Origin: Hallerella sp963652365
GTDB taxonomy: Bacteria > Fibrobacterota > Fibrobacteria > Fibrobacterales > Fibrobacteraceae
Assembly (NCBI GenBank): GCA_963652365.1
Contig: CAVJTH010000013.1
Span: forward strand, 1-64,000
Reading direction: 5' to 3'
DNA: 64,000 nt
The notes below the pieces were generated by a model. That model searched no databases and was not told the origin of the DNA. It saw nothing but the letters and a program-made list of their open reading frames with translations. Positions 6,414 through 15,700 of the stretch are shown here, piece by piece (the stretch's first letter is position 1; each line of letters starts with the position of its first letter). Both the position numbers and the translations under genes were made by a program.

Positions 6414-8507
6414 ATGCAATTCTACATCAAGCATTCTTTGCCTGGGCGCATCCGGGTTGGATACGACAAGACGGAAATAACGCCGCGACAGGCGGCTCTC
6501 GCCAAGGAACTGCTGTCCGTCCAGGACAACGTCCTGCAGGTTTCGGTCAACCCGATTACCGCGGCATTCCTGGTTTTCTACAATCCGCAGAAGCTGACCG
6601 AAAGAGAAGTACTCGCTCTGTTCAAGGCGATGTCTTCCAAGTATCTTGACGACGAGGAAATGCTCGCATCGGTGGAAGTTCCCCAAAGGACCGCCAGCCT
6701 GCCAAGCGTTCTCCTTCAAATGGCGGCGATCCACTACGTCAAGAAGTTCCTGCCTCCGCAGATTTGCCTTGCGCTCCGAATCCTGGACCTCGCTCCCCGA
6801 ATCTGGAAGGGCGTCAAGACCCTAGCCTCCGGAAATCCGTTTCGTGCCGAAGTTCTCGACGCGACCGCGATTACAATGTCCGTCGTAACCGGAGACCTGC
6901 CCACCGCGGCGAACATCAACTTCATGCTTTCCGTCGGCGAGACCATCGAAGACTTCACCAAGAAGGAATCCTACCGGAACCTGGCAAACACGATCCTTTC
7001 CGAAAACGACAAAGTCCAGCTGGTGCAGGGAAAGTCCGAAAAGACCGTTCATTTGTACGAAATCAAGCCGGGAGACACGATTGCCGTTCGCACGGGAGGA
7101 CTGATTTCCGCCGACGGAGAGGTCGTTCGCGGCGAAGCCATGGTCGATCAATCTACGATTACCGGCGAACCGCTTCCCGTCGAGAAACAGGTCTCGGCAA
7201 CGGTATTCGCAGGCACCGTCGTCACGGAAGGCGAACTTTTCGTGAAGGTTCGCGTCGTCGGCAACCAGACAAAGGTCCAGAACATCCTTTCGATGATCGA
7301 TACCTCGCAGCAGTACAAGGTTTCTTCGCAGATCCGCTCCGAGAAGCTCGCGGACCAGCTCGTCAAATACAACTTTCTCCTTGCGCTCGGGACATTCCTC
7401 GTCACGCGCAACATTGCGAAGACTCTCGCGACTCTCATGGTGGACTATTCGTGCGCCATGAAGCTCGCCGCTCCGATTGCGATTCTCAGCGCCATGCGCG
7501 AAGCGGCCCAGAACGGAATTCTCGTGAAAGGCGGAAAGTTCCTCGAAGACGCCGCGAACGCGGATACGGTTGTCTTTGACAAGACGGGCACGCTGACCGC
7601 CGCGACGCCCAAGCTTTCAAGAATCATCCCGTTCCAGGGCCTTTCGGAAAACGACGTTCTCCGCGTCGCGGCCTGCCTCGAAGAACATTTTGCGCACCCG
7701 GTCGCAAAAGCGATCGTCCAGGCATCCAACGCCAAGAGGCTCCGACACCCCGAAGACCACGCCAAGGTCGAATACGTGATTGCACACGGCATCGCGACAA
7801 CGCTAAACGGTAAAAAGCTTCTCATCGGCAGCAAGCACTTTATCTTTGAAGACGAAAAGGTGAAAGTCCCCGCCGGCATCGAGAAAATCCAAAAGGAAGC
7901 GCTAGAACGCGGAGAGTCCCTGCTGTATCTCGCGGAAAAGGGAAAGCTTCTCGGCATTCTCGCCGTTACGGATCCGGTGCGCGAAAACGCAAGGGAAATC
8001 ATCGAGACGCTGCACCAAAGCGGAATCGTCAACTGCACGATGATCACCGGCGACGACGAAGGAGCGGCAAGGACCGCAGCCGTTCAGGCAGGGATCGACC
8101 ACTACATTTCCCGAGCGCTTCCCGAAGACAAGGTCTCGTACATTTCCAGTCAAAAGAAAGCCGGTCACAAGGTCATCATGATTGGCGACGGCATCAACGA
8201 CGCACCGGCGCTCGCGACGGCGGATGCGGGAATCGCGATGGGCGACAGCGCAGCGATCACCGGCGAAACCGCCGACATTGTACTCTCCGCCAACGACGGG
8301 CTGGAAGGGCTTGTCAAGGTCCGGACAATGGGAACGCGCCTGATGCAAAAAATCGATACGAACAATACGCGCATCGTCGTGGTGAATACCGCGCTGATGT
8401 TCAGCGGGCTTTTTGGCCTCCTGCCTCCGGCGACCGCGGCGCTTTTTCACAACCTTTCCACGATACTCTTCAGCGCCAGGGCGGCACAGCCCTTGCTCAA
8501 GAAGTAA
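6414..8507 (+). CDS. heavy-metal translocating P1B-type ATPase with N-terminal HMA2 domain
   Basis: 697-residue metal pump. Residues 1-~85 are an HMA2-like ferredoxin fold lacking the usual CxxC. Actuator loop TITGEP (248-253); phosphorylation site DKTGTLT with D389; HP locus E-H-F-A-H-P (425-429); hinge GDGINDAP (591-598). The membrane metal-site motif is YSCAMK (345-350), not CPC, which sets it apart from Cu/Zn/Cd exporters and closer to the less studied P1B groups. Substrate (Mn, Co, Fe or other) cannot be read from sequence. It is paired with the small membrane protein just upstream. Confidence 0.9.
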   Translation: MQFYIKHSLPGRIRVGYDKTEITPRQAALAKELLSVQDNVLQVSVNPITAAFLVFYNPQKLTEREVLALFKAMSSKYLDDEEMLASVEVPQRTASLPSVLLQMAAIHYVKKFLPPQICLALRILDLAPRIWKGVKTLASGNPFRAEVLDATAITMSVVTGDLPTAANINFMLSVGETIEDFTKKESYRNLANTILSENDKVQLVQGKSEKTVHLYEIKPGDTIAVRTGGLISADGEVVRGEAMVDQSTITGEPLPVEKQVSATVFAGTVVTEGELFVKVRVVGNQTKVQNILSMIDTSQQYKVSSQIRSEKLADQLVKYNFLLALGTFLVTRNIAKTLATLMVDYSCAMKLAAPIAILSAMREAAQNGILVKGGKFLEDAANADTVVFDKTGTLTAATPKLSRIIPFQGLSENDVLRVAACLEEHFAHPVAKAIVQASNAKRLRHPEDHAKVEYVIAHGIATTLNGKKLLIGSKHFIFEDEKVKVPAGIEKIQKEALERGESLLYLAEKGKLLGILAVTDPVRENAREIIETLHQSGIVNCTMITGDDEGAARTAAVQAGIDHYISRALPEDKVSYISSQKKAGHKVIMIGDGINDAPALATADAGIAMGDSAAITGETADIVLSANDGLEGLVKVRTMGTRLMQKIDTNNTRIVVVNTALMFSGLFGLLPPATAALFHNLSTILFSARAAQPLLKK

Positions 8508-8614
8508 AGCCGCCAGACAAAGCAGAACGGCACCACCAAGAGCCAGTGCCAAGTAATTTTATTGACTTCAGCCAATTTTTACCAAAAGTTCCCGGTCGGA
8601 TTTCAAGTCTTGTT

Positions 8615-8648
8615 TTTGACAGAATCTGTCAAAGCAGCGAAGTATCTT
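8615..8648 (+). promoter_or_regulatory. palindromic operator/promoter of the HIRAN gene (copy 1)
   Basis: Perfect palindrome TTTGACA-N5-TGTCAAA (8615-8633). It contains a -35-like TTGACA (8616-8621), 21 bases before the -10-like TATCTT (8643-8648). The geometry is identical to the copy at 9690-9723. Confidence 0.65.
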
Positions 8649-8695
8649 TATGTTGTAACCTGACAAGGGCGCCAAAGCACGCCAAAGGAGACAAC

Positions 8696-9694
8696 ATGGA
8701 AAACATTCTGATTGGCATTCGCGATCGCAGCGAAGAGCGATTCTACGCCTTTTCCCAAAGCGCAACGGGAACTCTCGACTTTGCGGGGAAAGTCGAAAAT
8801 CCGGATATTTCCGAATACCAGGAAATGGAAAGCAGCCAATACTTTTCGCCGACCTGGTATGAATACCTCCCCTTGGAACTCCAGGCGGACATCCGCGTTC
8901 TTTACAAGGAAACGGTCTGTATGGAGAACGCGAACCTTTACGCCTACCTGACGCATATCGGAGCGATCCTTCTCGCCGTGGAAGCGAACGACGGATACCT
9001 CGTCGCCGAGCTTTTGCACCGTCGCGCAAAAGTCTTTTCCCAGTTTCTGCCCCTGACGCTCTACATTGTGCGGCCCGTCGCTCCGCTTGCGCTTTTTGCC
9101 TGGCTCCACGGGACGTTCAATTCCTCGGCAGGCTTCGAAAACATGTATCATTCCGGCATCAAGTATCCGAAAGAAGACGATCCGGCGCAGATTCTCCTTG
9201 CCGCGGCCTACAAGGCACTTTCGCCGAATCCCGGCAAGGAAAGTTCCGAAGAAATGTTCGTGCGCTATTTCAAGACTGCCGCTCATGGAAATTTCACGAT
9301 CGGATGCGTCGGCACAAACCATCACGACTGGAGCCCGGAAGAAGACCTGATCGAAAATTCCCTGTCCAAAGCCATCGGAAAGGATATTCTGCAGGGGACT
9401 TCCCTGGTTCGCGAAAAGAAAGCGCAATTCTACTCGGACCTAGGCGTTTCGGTGCAGGCGGAGCCTTACAACCCGTACGATTCCAACGCCATCGGCATTT
9501 CCATTGAAAATGTCCGGGGAAAGCTCCTCGGGAACGGCGGAAAGTCCAAGGCCGGATATATCCGCGCGACAGGAGCGGAAATTCTCCGGAAGGCCTTCCC
9601 GAAAAAGTACGCCTATGCGGCAAAAATCGCCTGTTTGCGCCATGACGCAGGCAACAGCCCCGTAAGCGGAATTGTCCTCCGCATCTCGTTTTGA
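8696..9694 (+). CDS. HIRAN-domain protein, otherwise unknown
   Basis: 332 residues starting at ATG 8696 behind AAAGGAG (8684-8690). The N-terminal ~225 residues are an unrecognised, mostly helical region with no membrane segment or signal. The C-terminal ~100 residues look like a HIRAN domain (LVREKKAQFY, EPYNPYDSNAIGIS, AGYIRATGAEILRKAF, YAAKIACLRH). HIRAN domains bind DNA 3' ends or damaged DNA in eukaryotic HLTF. In bacteria they occur alone or with helicases, nucleases and restriction functions. It stands alone between two copies of one palindromic operator, so it is probably a specifically regulated single gene, possibly in DNA stress. Function unproven. Confidence 0.72.
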   Translation: MENILIGIRDRSEERFYAFSQSATGTLDFAGKVENPDISEYQEMESSQYFSPTWYEYLPLELQADIRVLYKETVCMENANLYAYLTHIGAILLAVEANDGYLVAELLHRRAKVFSQFLPLTLYIVRPVAPLALFAWLHGTFNSSAGFENMYHSGIKYPKEDDPAQILLAAAYKALSPNPGKESSEEMFVRYFKTAAHGNFTIGCVGTNHHDWSPEEDLIENSLSKAIGKDILQGTSLVREKKAQFYSDLGVSVQAEPYNPYDSNAIGISIENVRGKLLGNGGKSKAGYIRATGAEILRKAFPKKYAYAAKIACLRHDAGNSPVSGIVLRISF

Positions 9695-9723
9695 CAAAAT
9701 ATGTCAAACACCTGATGTATATT
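9690..9723 (+). promoter_or_regulatory. palindromic operator/promoter (copy 2) downstream of the HIRAN gene
   Basis: TTTGACA-N5-TGTCAAA (9690-9708) overlaps the stop codon of the HIRAN gene. TTGACA (9691-9696) stands 21 bases before TATATT (9718-9723). No open frame follows before the terminator at 9748-9777. Confidence 0.6.
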
Positions 9724-9729
9724 GATTAC

Positions 9730-9777
9730 AGGAATTGAGGGGAGCCAGGGAGGTCCGAAAGGCGGACCTCCCTTTTT
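9730..9777 (+). ncRNA. candidate ~48-nt RNA: orphan promoter followed directly by a terminator
   Basis: Start is inferred about seven bases after the -10 box at 9718-9723. The end is a strong terminator: GGGAGGTCCG (9748-9757), loop AAAGG, CGGACCTCCC (9763-9772), then TTTTT. The same hairpin may simply end the HIRAN mRNA. The separate palindromic promoter in front of it is what suggests an independent short RNA. Confidence 0.4.
9748..9777 (+). terminator. strong rho-independent terminator
   Basis: Perfect 10-base stem with a five-base loop and a T5 tail, on the plus strand, about 55 bases after the HIRAN stop. Confidence 0.9.
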
Positions 9778-9780
9778 GGC

Positions 9781-9804
9781 AAAACCGACAAGGAAAGCGT
9801 CGGT
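9781..9804 (-). terminator. rho-independent terminator of the gltBD-regulator operon
   Basis: On the minus strand ACCGAC pairs with GTCGGT and is followed by TTTT. It begins nine bases after the stop of the NifA-like gene. Confidence 0.65.
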
Positions 9805-9812
9805 GGCAGTCG

Positions 9813-11342
9813 CTAGACAAAGCGCTTCGGATTGATTCCCAGCATCTTGATCTTGTAGCCTAAAATCCGCTGCGTCGTGGCAAGCGCCCGGGCTGCGGGA
9901 GCGACCTTTCCCTTGGCGCTCTTGAGCGCGTCGCAGATGATGTCGCGTTCGTAGGTTTCGACCATGCTCTTGAGGTCGCCACGGACAGGCGCGCCCGTCG
10001 ATTCGGCAGTCTGGAGAGTCGGCGGCAAATGGTGCGGATAGATGACATTTCCCTCGGCGACAAGAACCGCGCGTTCGATGCAGTTTTCGAGTTCGCGAAC
10101 GTTTCCCGCCCAGTGATAGCTCATCAGCATGTCGATGGTCCCGGTCGAAAGACGGCGCACATCCTTGCCGAGCATCTTGCTGTAGCGTTCCAGAAAATGG
10201 TCCGCCAAGAGAACGATGTCGCTTTTCCGCTTGCGGAGAGGGGGCACGTAGATCGGGAAAATGTGCAGGCGGTAGTAAAGATCCTCGCGGAACTTTCCCT
10301 CGTGAACCATCTGGAGCAAGTTCTTGTTCGTCGCCGCGATGACGCGAATATTGACGTGAATCGTCTTGTTGCCGCCCACCCGCTCGAACTCGTGTTCCTG
10401 CAGAACGCGGAGAAGCTTCACCTGGAGCGTCGCCGAAATCTCGCCGATTTCATCCAGGAAAATCGTTCCGCCGTCCGCCATTTCGAAGCGTCCCTTGTGT
10501 TCGGAAATCGCACCGGTAAAGGCTCCCTTTTCGTGCCCAAACAATTCGCTTTCGATGATATTCTCGGGAAGCGCTGCGCAATGGACGCGCACAAAGGGAC
10601 CGTTTGCCCGATCGGAATTGTAGTGAATCGCCTGAGCGACCAGTTCCTTGCCCGTTCCCGTCTCGCCGAGAATCAGCACGGTCGAAGGGCTTTTCGCGAC
10701 CTTCGCGATCTGATCGAAAACAACCTGCATTTCGCGGGAATTTCCGACAATGTTCGATGGACGGAAGCGATCCTTGAGTTCCGTTCGAAGCCGTTCGTTT
10801 TCCGCAAGGAGAATTTCGGTCTCCTCTTCGGCCTGGCGACGGAGCTTGACCGCCGAAGCGATCATCATCGCGATGATTTCAAGCAGGCGCAGATCTTCGT
10901 CGAGCTGATCCTTCGACGAATTGAATTCATCGACGCTCAGCGCCCCGACCACTTCCTTTTCGATCGAGATCGGCACGCAGATAAAGGCCTTGCCCGAAAC
11001 CTTTCCGCGACCGGTACGGTCTAGAAAGTTCGGATCCTTGGTGACATCGGGGACAACGATCGGCTTGCCGGTTTCCACGACTTTTCCCGTGATGCCTTCG
11101 CCGACCTTGTAGCGACCCTTTTTCGTCTGAGTTGGCGAAAGGCCCGTGGCGAGTTCGATGGAAATTTCACCCGTCTGGCGGTTGTACAGGGTAACCGTCG
11201 CATGTTGAAATCCCATGTAGTCGCCAAGCGTATCCATTACCGGACGCAGGACATTGCGCATGTCCATGTTCTCGTCAAGAATCTGGCTTACCCGATAGAG
11301 TAATTCCAGTTCCTTTATCTTCTGCTCGTCTTTCGTAGGCAT
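9813..11342 (-). CDS. NifA-type sigma54-dependent transcriptional activator
   Basis: 509 residues. GAF sensor domain ~20-165; linker coiled coil ~166-195; AAA+ domain with Walker A GETGTGKE (226-233), sigma54-contact loop GAFTGA (273-278) and Walker B TIFLDEIG (293-300); C-terminal Fis-type helix-turn-helix ~470-505 (APAARALATTQRILGYKIK). The GAF plus NifA-like HTH architecture is that of NifA rather than NtrC, as there is no receiver domain. The gene lies 13 bases after gltD, so it is cotranscribed with glutamate synthase. I infer a nitrogen-status activator. One consensus sigma54 promoter is present in this window, at 39005-39020, and may be a target. No nif genes are visible. Confidence 0.9.
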   Translation of the reverse strand: MPTKDEQKIKELELLYRVSQILDENMDMRNVLRPVMDTLGDYMGFQHATVTLYNRQTGEISIELATGLSPTQTKKGRYKVGEGITGKVVETGKPIVVPDVTKDPNFLDRTGRGKVSGKAFICVPISIEKEVVGALSVDEFNSSKDQLDEDLRLLEIIAMMIASAVKLRRQAEEETEILLAENERLRTELKDRFRPSNIVGNSREMQVVFDQIAKVAKSPSTVLILGETGTGKELVAQAIHYNSDRANGPFVRVHCAALPENIIESELFGHEKGAFTGAISEHKGRFEMADGGTIFLDEIGEISATLQVKLLRVLQEHEFERVGGNKTIHVNIRVIAATNKNLLQMVHEGKFREDLYYRLHIFPIYVPPLRKRKSDIVLLADHFLERYSKMLGKDVRRLSTGTIDMLMSYHWAGNVRELENCIERAVLVAEGNVIYPHHLPPTLQTAESTGAPVRGDLKSMVETYERDIICDALKSAKGKVAPAARALATTQRILGYKIKMLGINPKRFV

Positions 11343-11355
11343 CGATCCTCACACA

Positions 11356-12774
11356 TCAAAGAGCGCCCAGCACTCCGCTTGCCACGCGCTTGCCGTCCGC
11401 GATTGCGCGCACAACAAGGGACTGTCCAGTTGCCACGTCTCCTGCAATATACACTCCTTTTGCAGAAGTCATGCCGGAAACGTCGCGGAAAATGCGCCCG
11501 CGGTCATCCGTTTTCAGATTGAACGCCTCGACGATTTCCGGAATCGCGTGTCCCGTGAATCCCATGGCGAGAAGCACCAGGTCCGCCTGCAAGACAAATT
11601 CGCCTCCCGGTTTCGGAACGTTGAACATCCGCCCGTCTTCTCCGCGCTTCCATTCGATTTCCGTGCAGCGCAGAGCCTTGACCTTGCCGTTTTCGCCGAT
11701 GGCTTCGAGCGTGTTGATGTTCCACTTGCGTTCGCAACCTTCCCGATGCGCCGCGGACTCCTTGAAAATGCGAGGCCATTCCGGCCAAGGATTGTTCGCG
11801 GCACGCTTCATCGGAGCGTTCGGCATGATTTCTATCTGCGTCACGTCGAGAGCGCCTTGGCGAATCGCCGTTCCGATGCAGTTTGCGCCGGTATCTCCGC
11901 CACCAATGACGACCACATGCTTGTCTTTCGCGTTTTTCGTTTCGTCGAACTCGAAGACTTCGCCGCCGTTAACGCGGTTCTGCTGGGTCAGGTAGTCCAC
12001 GGCAAAATGGATGCCCGAAAGTTCGCGCCCAGGAATCTTCAAATCGCGAGGCGTGCGAGAACCGCAGCAAAGGACGATCGCATCGTGATTCCGAAGCAAG
12101 TACTCGGGCGAGATGTCCGCTCCGATGTTCACGTTCGTTTCAAAGCGGATGCCTTCTTCCTGCATCAGGGCGATTCTGCGTTCCACGACCGTCTTCGCCA
12201 GGCGAAAATCGGGAATGCCGTAGCGCATCAGTCCACCCGGATGTTCCGCCTTTTCATAGACCGTCACGTTTACCCCGGCGCGATTCAGGTATTCCGCGCA
12301 CGAAAGTCCCGAAGGTCCCGCGCCGATGACGGCGACCCGCTTGCCCGTACGGACACTTGGCATGTTCGCGTGAACCCAGCCGTTTTCGTAGCCGGTCTCG
12401 ATGACGCGATGCTCGATTTCGCGGTTTGTCACCGCGTCGCCGTCCTGGCCATTTACGCAAGAACCTTCGCAAAGAGCCGGGCAGACGATCCCCGTGAATT
12501 CCGGGAACGGGCTCGTATCGAGCAGCAAGTCCAGAGCCTTGTGCCATTCGCCAAGACTTACCGCATGGTTGATCTCGGGGATGACATTCGTAAGCGGACA
12601 GCCGTAGGCGTGGCAGAAGGGAACGCCGCAATTCATGCAGCGCAGAGCCTGCTCCTGGACGCTTTCGCGCGTCATCTCGATGGCGGTCGGCCGATAGTCG
12701 CGGATACGTTCCTTTACGGGGCGTTCGTCGGCGTTCTTGCGAGGAATGGTGAGAAAGGGTTTGTTCGAAATCAT
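11356..12774 (-). CDS. gltD: glutamate synthase (NADPH) small subunit
   Basis: 472 residues. Oxidises NAD(P)H through FAD and passes electrons over Fe-S clusters to GltB. The N-terminal cluster cysteines are C46, C49, C54 and C59 (ALRCMNCGVPFCHAYGCP). Two dinucleotide folds follow: VAVIGAGPSGLSCAEYL for FAD and VVVIGGGDTGANCIG for NAD(P)H. The start is set at 12774 because GGAG stands seven bases upstream; an in-frame TTG two codons earlier is less likely. It lies 13 bases after gltB and 13 before the NifA-like gene. Confidence 0.95.
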   Translation of the reverse strand: MISNKPFLTIPRKNADERPVKERIRDYRPTAIEMTRESVQEQALRCMNCGVPFCHAYGCPLTNVIPEINHAVSLGEWHKALDLLLDTSPFPEFTGIVCPALCEGSCVNGQDGDAVTNREIEHRVIETGYENGWVHANMPSVRTGKRVAVIGAGPSGLSCAEYLNRAGVNVTVYEKAEHPGGLMRYGIPDFRLAKTVVERRIALMQEEGIRFETNVNIGADISPEYLLRNHDAIVLCCGSRTPRDLKIPGRELSGIHFAVDYLTQQNRVNGGEVFEFDETKNAKDKHVVVIGGGDTGANCIGTAIRQGALDVTQIEIMPNAPMKRAANNPWPEWPRIFKESAAHREGCERKWNINTLEAIGENGKVKALRCTEIEWKRGEDGRMFNVPKPGGEFVLQADLVLLAMGFTGHAIPEIVEAFNLKTDDRGRIFRDVSGMTSAKGVYIAGDVATGQSLVVRAIADGKRVASGVLGAL

Positions 12775-12787
12775 CTTCAATCTCCTT

Positions 12788-15700
12788 TTATCCGCGGTTC
12801 TGGCTTTTCATGTTGTTCAAGGCGCAGCGATATTCCATCGGGAAAACCTTGACGAAGAGTTCCCGTTCGCGTTCCCAGCCCGCGAGAATCCGTTTCGCCT
12901 TCGGGCTTCCCGTGTATTTCGCATGGTTCTCGATGAGACGCTTGAGTTCCCTTTCGTCGGATTCGTCGATCGGATCGAGGTCTATCATGTCCGTGTTGCA
13001 GAGGCTGTCGAAGCGGCCATCCTCGTCATAGACATAGGCGATACCTCCGCTCATTCCCGCGCCAAAGTTGATCCCGGTCGATCCCAGCACGACGACCCGT
13101 CCGCCCGTCATGTATTCGCAGGCGTGGTCGCCGACCCCTTCGACAACCGCAAGCGCGCCGCTGTTTCGAATCGCGAAGCGTTCGCCGGCACGACCGTTCA
13201 TGTAAAGTTCTCCCGAAGTCGCCCCGTACAGAATGACGTTTCCGCCAATCACGTTGTCTTCGGGTTTGAACGTACTTCCCTTTGCAGGCTTCACGATGAT
13301 CCTTGCACCGGAAAGTCCCTTGCCGATGTAGTCGTTCGCTTCGCCTTCGAGCTCAATCGTAAGACCGTGCGCACCGAACGCGCCAAGGCTCTGCCCTGCG
13401 GAACCTTTCAGGCGGAGAGTGATCGTATCGTCCGGAATTCCCGCATAGCCATGCTTCGAGGCGATTCGGCTAGAGATGATCGTTCCGAGCGTCCGGTTCG
13501 TATTGTGAATCGGCATTTCGACGGAAACCGGTTTCTTCGTTTCGATGGATTTCTCGACTTTTTTCAGAACGTCGTAATCCAAGGCTCCGTCAAGACCCGT
13601 TTCCTGGTGCATCGTGCAGCGGACATCTTCCGACTTGGTCGAAGCGCGGTACAGAATGCCCGAATAGTCAAGGCCTTTCGCCTTCCAGAAATCAATCGCC
13701 TTGTTCATTTCCAGAAGGTCGCTCCGACCGATCATCTCGTTGAACTTGCGGAATCCGAGCTTCGCCATGTAAGCGCGCACTTCCTCGGCGACAAAGTGCA
13801 GATACTGGATGATATGTTCCGGCGTTCCCTTGAACCGCTTGCGAAGTTCCGGGTCCTGCGTCGCGACGCCAACCGGGCATGTGTTCGAATGGCAATGCCG
13901 CATCATCACGCAACCGAGGACAACGAGAATCGTCGTCGCAAAGCCGAACTCTTCGGCTCCGAGGAGCGCGCCAATAACCACGTCGCGACCCGTTTTCATC
14001 TGTCCATCGACCTGCAGACGCACGCGACTGCGAAGCTTGTTCAGCACGAGAGTCGTCTGGGTCTCGGAGAGCCCGAGTTCCCAAGGAACGCCCACATGCT
14101 TCACCGAAGAAAGCGGAGAGGCTCCGGTTCCTCCGTCATATCCCGAAATCAGGATCATGTCGGCACGAGCCTTGGCAACGCCCGCAGCGACGGTGCCCAC
14201 GCCCACTTCGGAAACCAGCTTCACGGAAATGCGCGCCTTGTCGTTGGCATTTCTCAAGTCGAAAATCAGCTGCGCGATATCTTCGATCGAATAGATGTCG
14301 TGATGAGGAGGCGGGCTGATAAGCGTCACGCCCGGCGTCGAATGGCGCACTTTCGCAATCGCTTCGCTCACCTTGTGACCGGGCAACTGGCCGCCTTCGC
14401 CCGGCTTTGCGCCCTGGGCAATCTTGATCTGGATTTCCTTGGCGTTCACCAGGTATTCGTCCGTGACGCCAAACCGACCGCTAGCGACCTGCTTTGTCGC
14501 GCTCGAAAGGGAATCTCCGTTCGGAAGCGGAATGTAGCGGTCGGGATCTTCGCCACCTTCGCCGCTGTTGCTCTTTGCCCCGATCCGGTTCATCGCGATA
14601 GCGATCGCCTCGTGCGCCTCGTTGGAAATCGCCCCGTAGCTCATGGCGCCCGTCACGAACCGTTTCACGATTTCGGATGCAGGCTCCACGTCGTCGAGCG
14701 GAACCGAGGTCGTCGGCTTGAACGTGAAGAGACCGCGAAGCGTGCTCTGGTGTTCCGTCTGGTTGTTGATCAGTTCCGCATAGGCATCGTAGCGTTTCTG
14801 GTTTCCCGTGCGAACGGCGATCTGCAAGTCGGCGATAGCCTCTGGCGTCCAGAGATGACGTTCGCCATCCTTCCGATAACGGTACTCGCCTCCCGACGGG
14901 AGCAGCGGGCTCTTGCTTTCGATAGCTGCGCGCCAGCGCATCAGAGCCTCCTTGGCGATTTCCTCGATACCGATTCCTCCGACACGGCTTGCCGCGCCCG
15001 TAAAATACCTATCGACGACATCCTTCGAGAGACCCACGATTTCAAAGACCTGCGCGTTGCGGTAGCTGCGGAGCGTCGAAATGCCCATGCGGCTCATCAC
15101 CTTTTTCAGGCCCTTGTTCATCGCGTCGATATAATGCTCGATCGCTTCCGTCACCCCGATCCGCTTCGTCAGCTGGTGGGTATTGCTCAGTTCCGCAATC
15201 GATTCGAACGCGAGATACGGATTGATCGCCGTCGCGCCAAAGCCGAGAAGGCTCGCGATGTGCATCACTTCGCGCGCTTCGCCCGTTTCGAGAATCAGCC
15301 CGCAACTCGTCCGGATGCCGGCCCTGGAAAGATGCTGGTTGACCGCGGACACGGCGAGAATCGCCGGAATCGGAGCGATTTCATCGGGAAGATCCTTGTC
15401 GCTCAAGATGATAATCTTGAACCCCGCGCGAACCTTCTCCTCGACCTTTTCGCAAAGTTCGTCCAAGGCGTTTTCGAGAAGCTTTCCCGACGACAGCGTA
15501 TCGGAAAGGACCGGGAATCCCATCGAAACGGTCGCGCACTGGAAATCTTCCTGGTGCAGGGAACGCAGGCGTCCCAGGTCCTCGTTCGAAAGGACCGGAT
15601 AGCGGAACTTGACGAGGCGCGCCTGGGAAGGCTCTTCCGCGAGCACGTTGTCGTGAATTCCGAGGAACGTCATGAGGCTCATCACCAGCTCTTCGCGAAT

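Noticed and set aside
8546..8695. N-terminal extension of the HIRAN protein from 8546
   Set aside because: It would run through the palindromic promoter; ATG 8696 has a clear AAAGGAG.
8615..9708. LexA/SOS boxes around the HIRAN gene
   Set aside because: The palindrome TTTGACA-N5-TGTCAAA does not resemble LexA sites known to me, including the TGC...GCA type attributed to Fibrobacter; damage control remains only a possibility.
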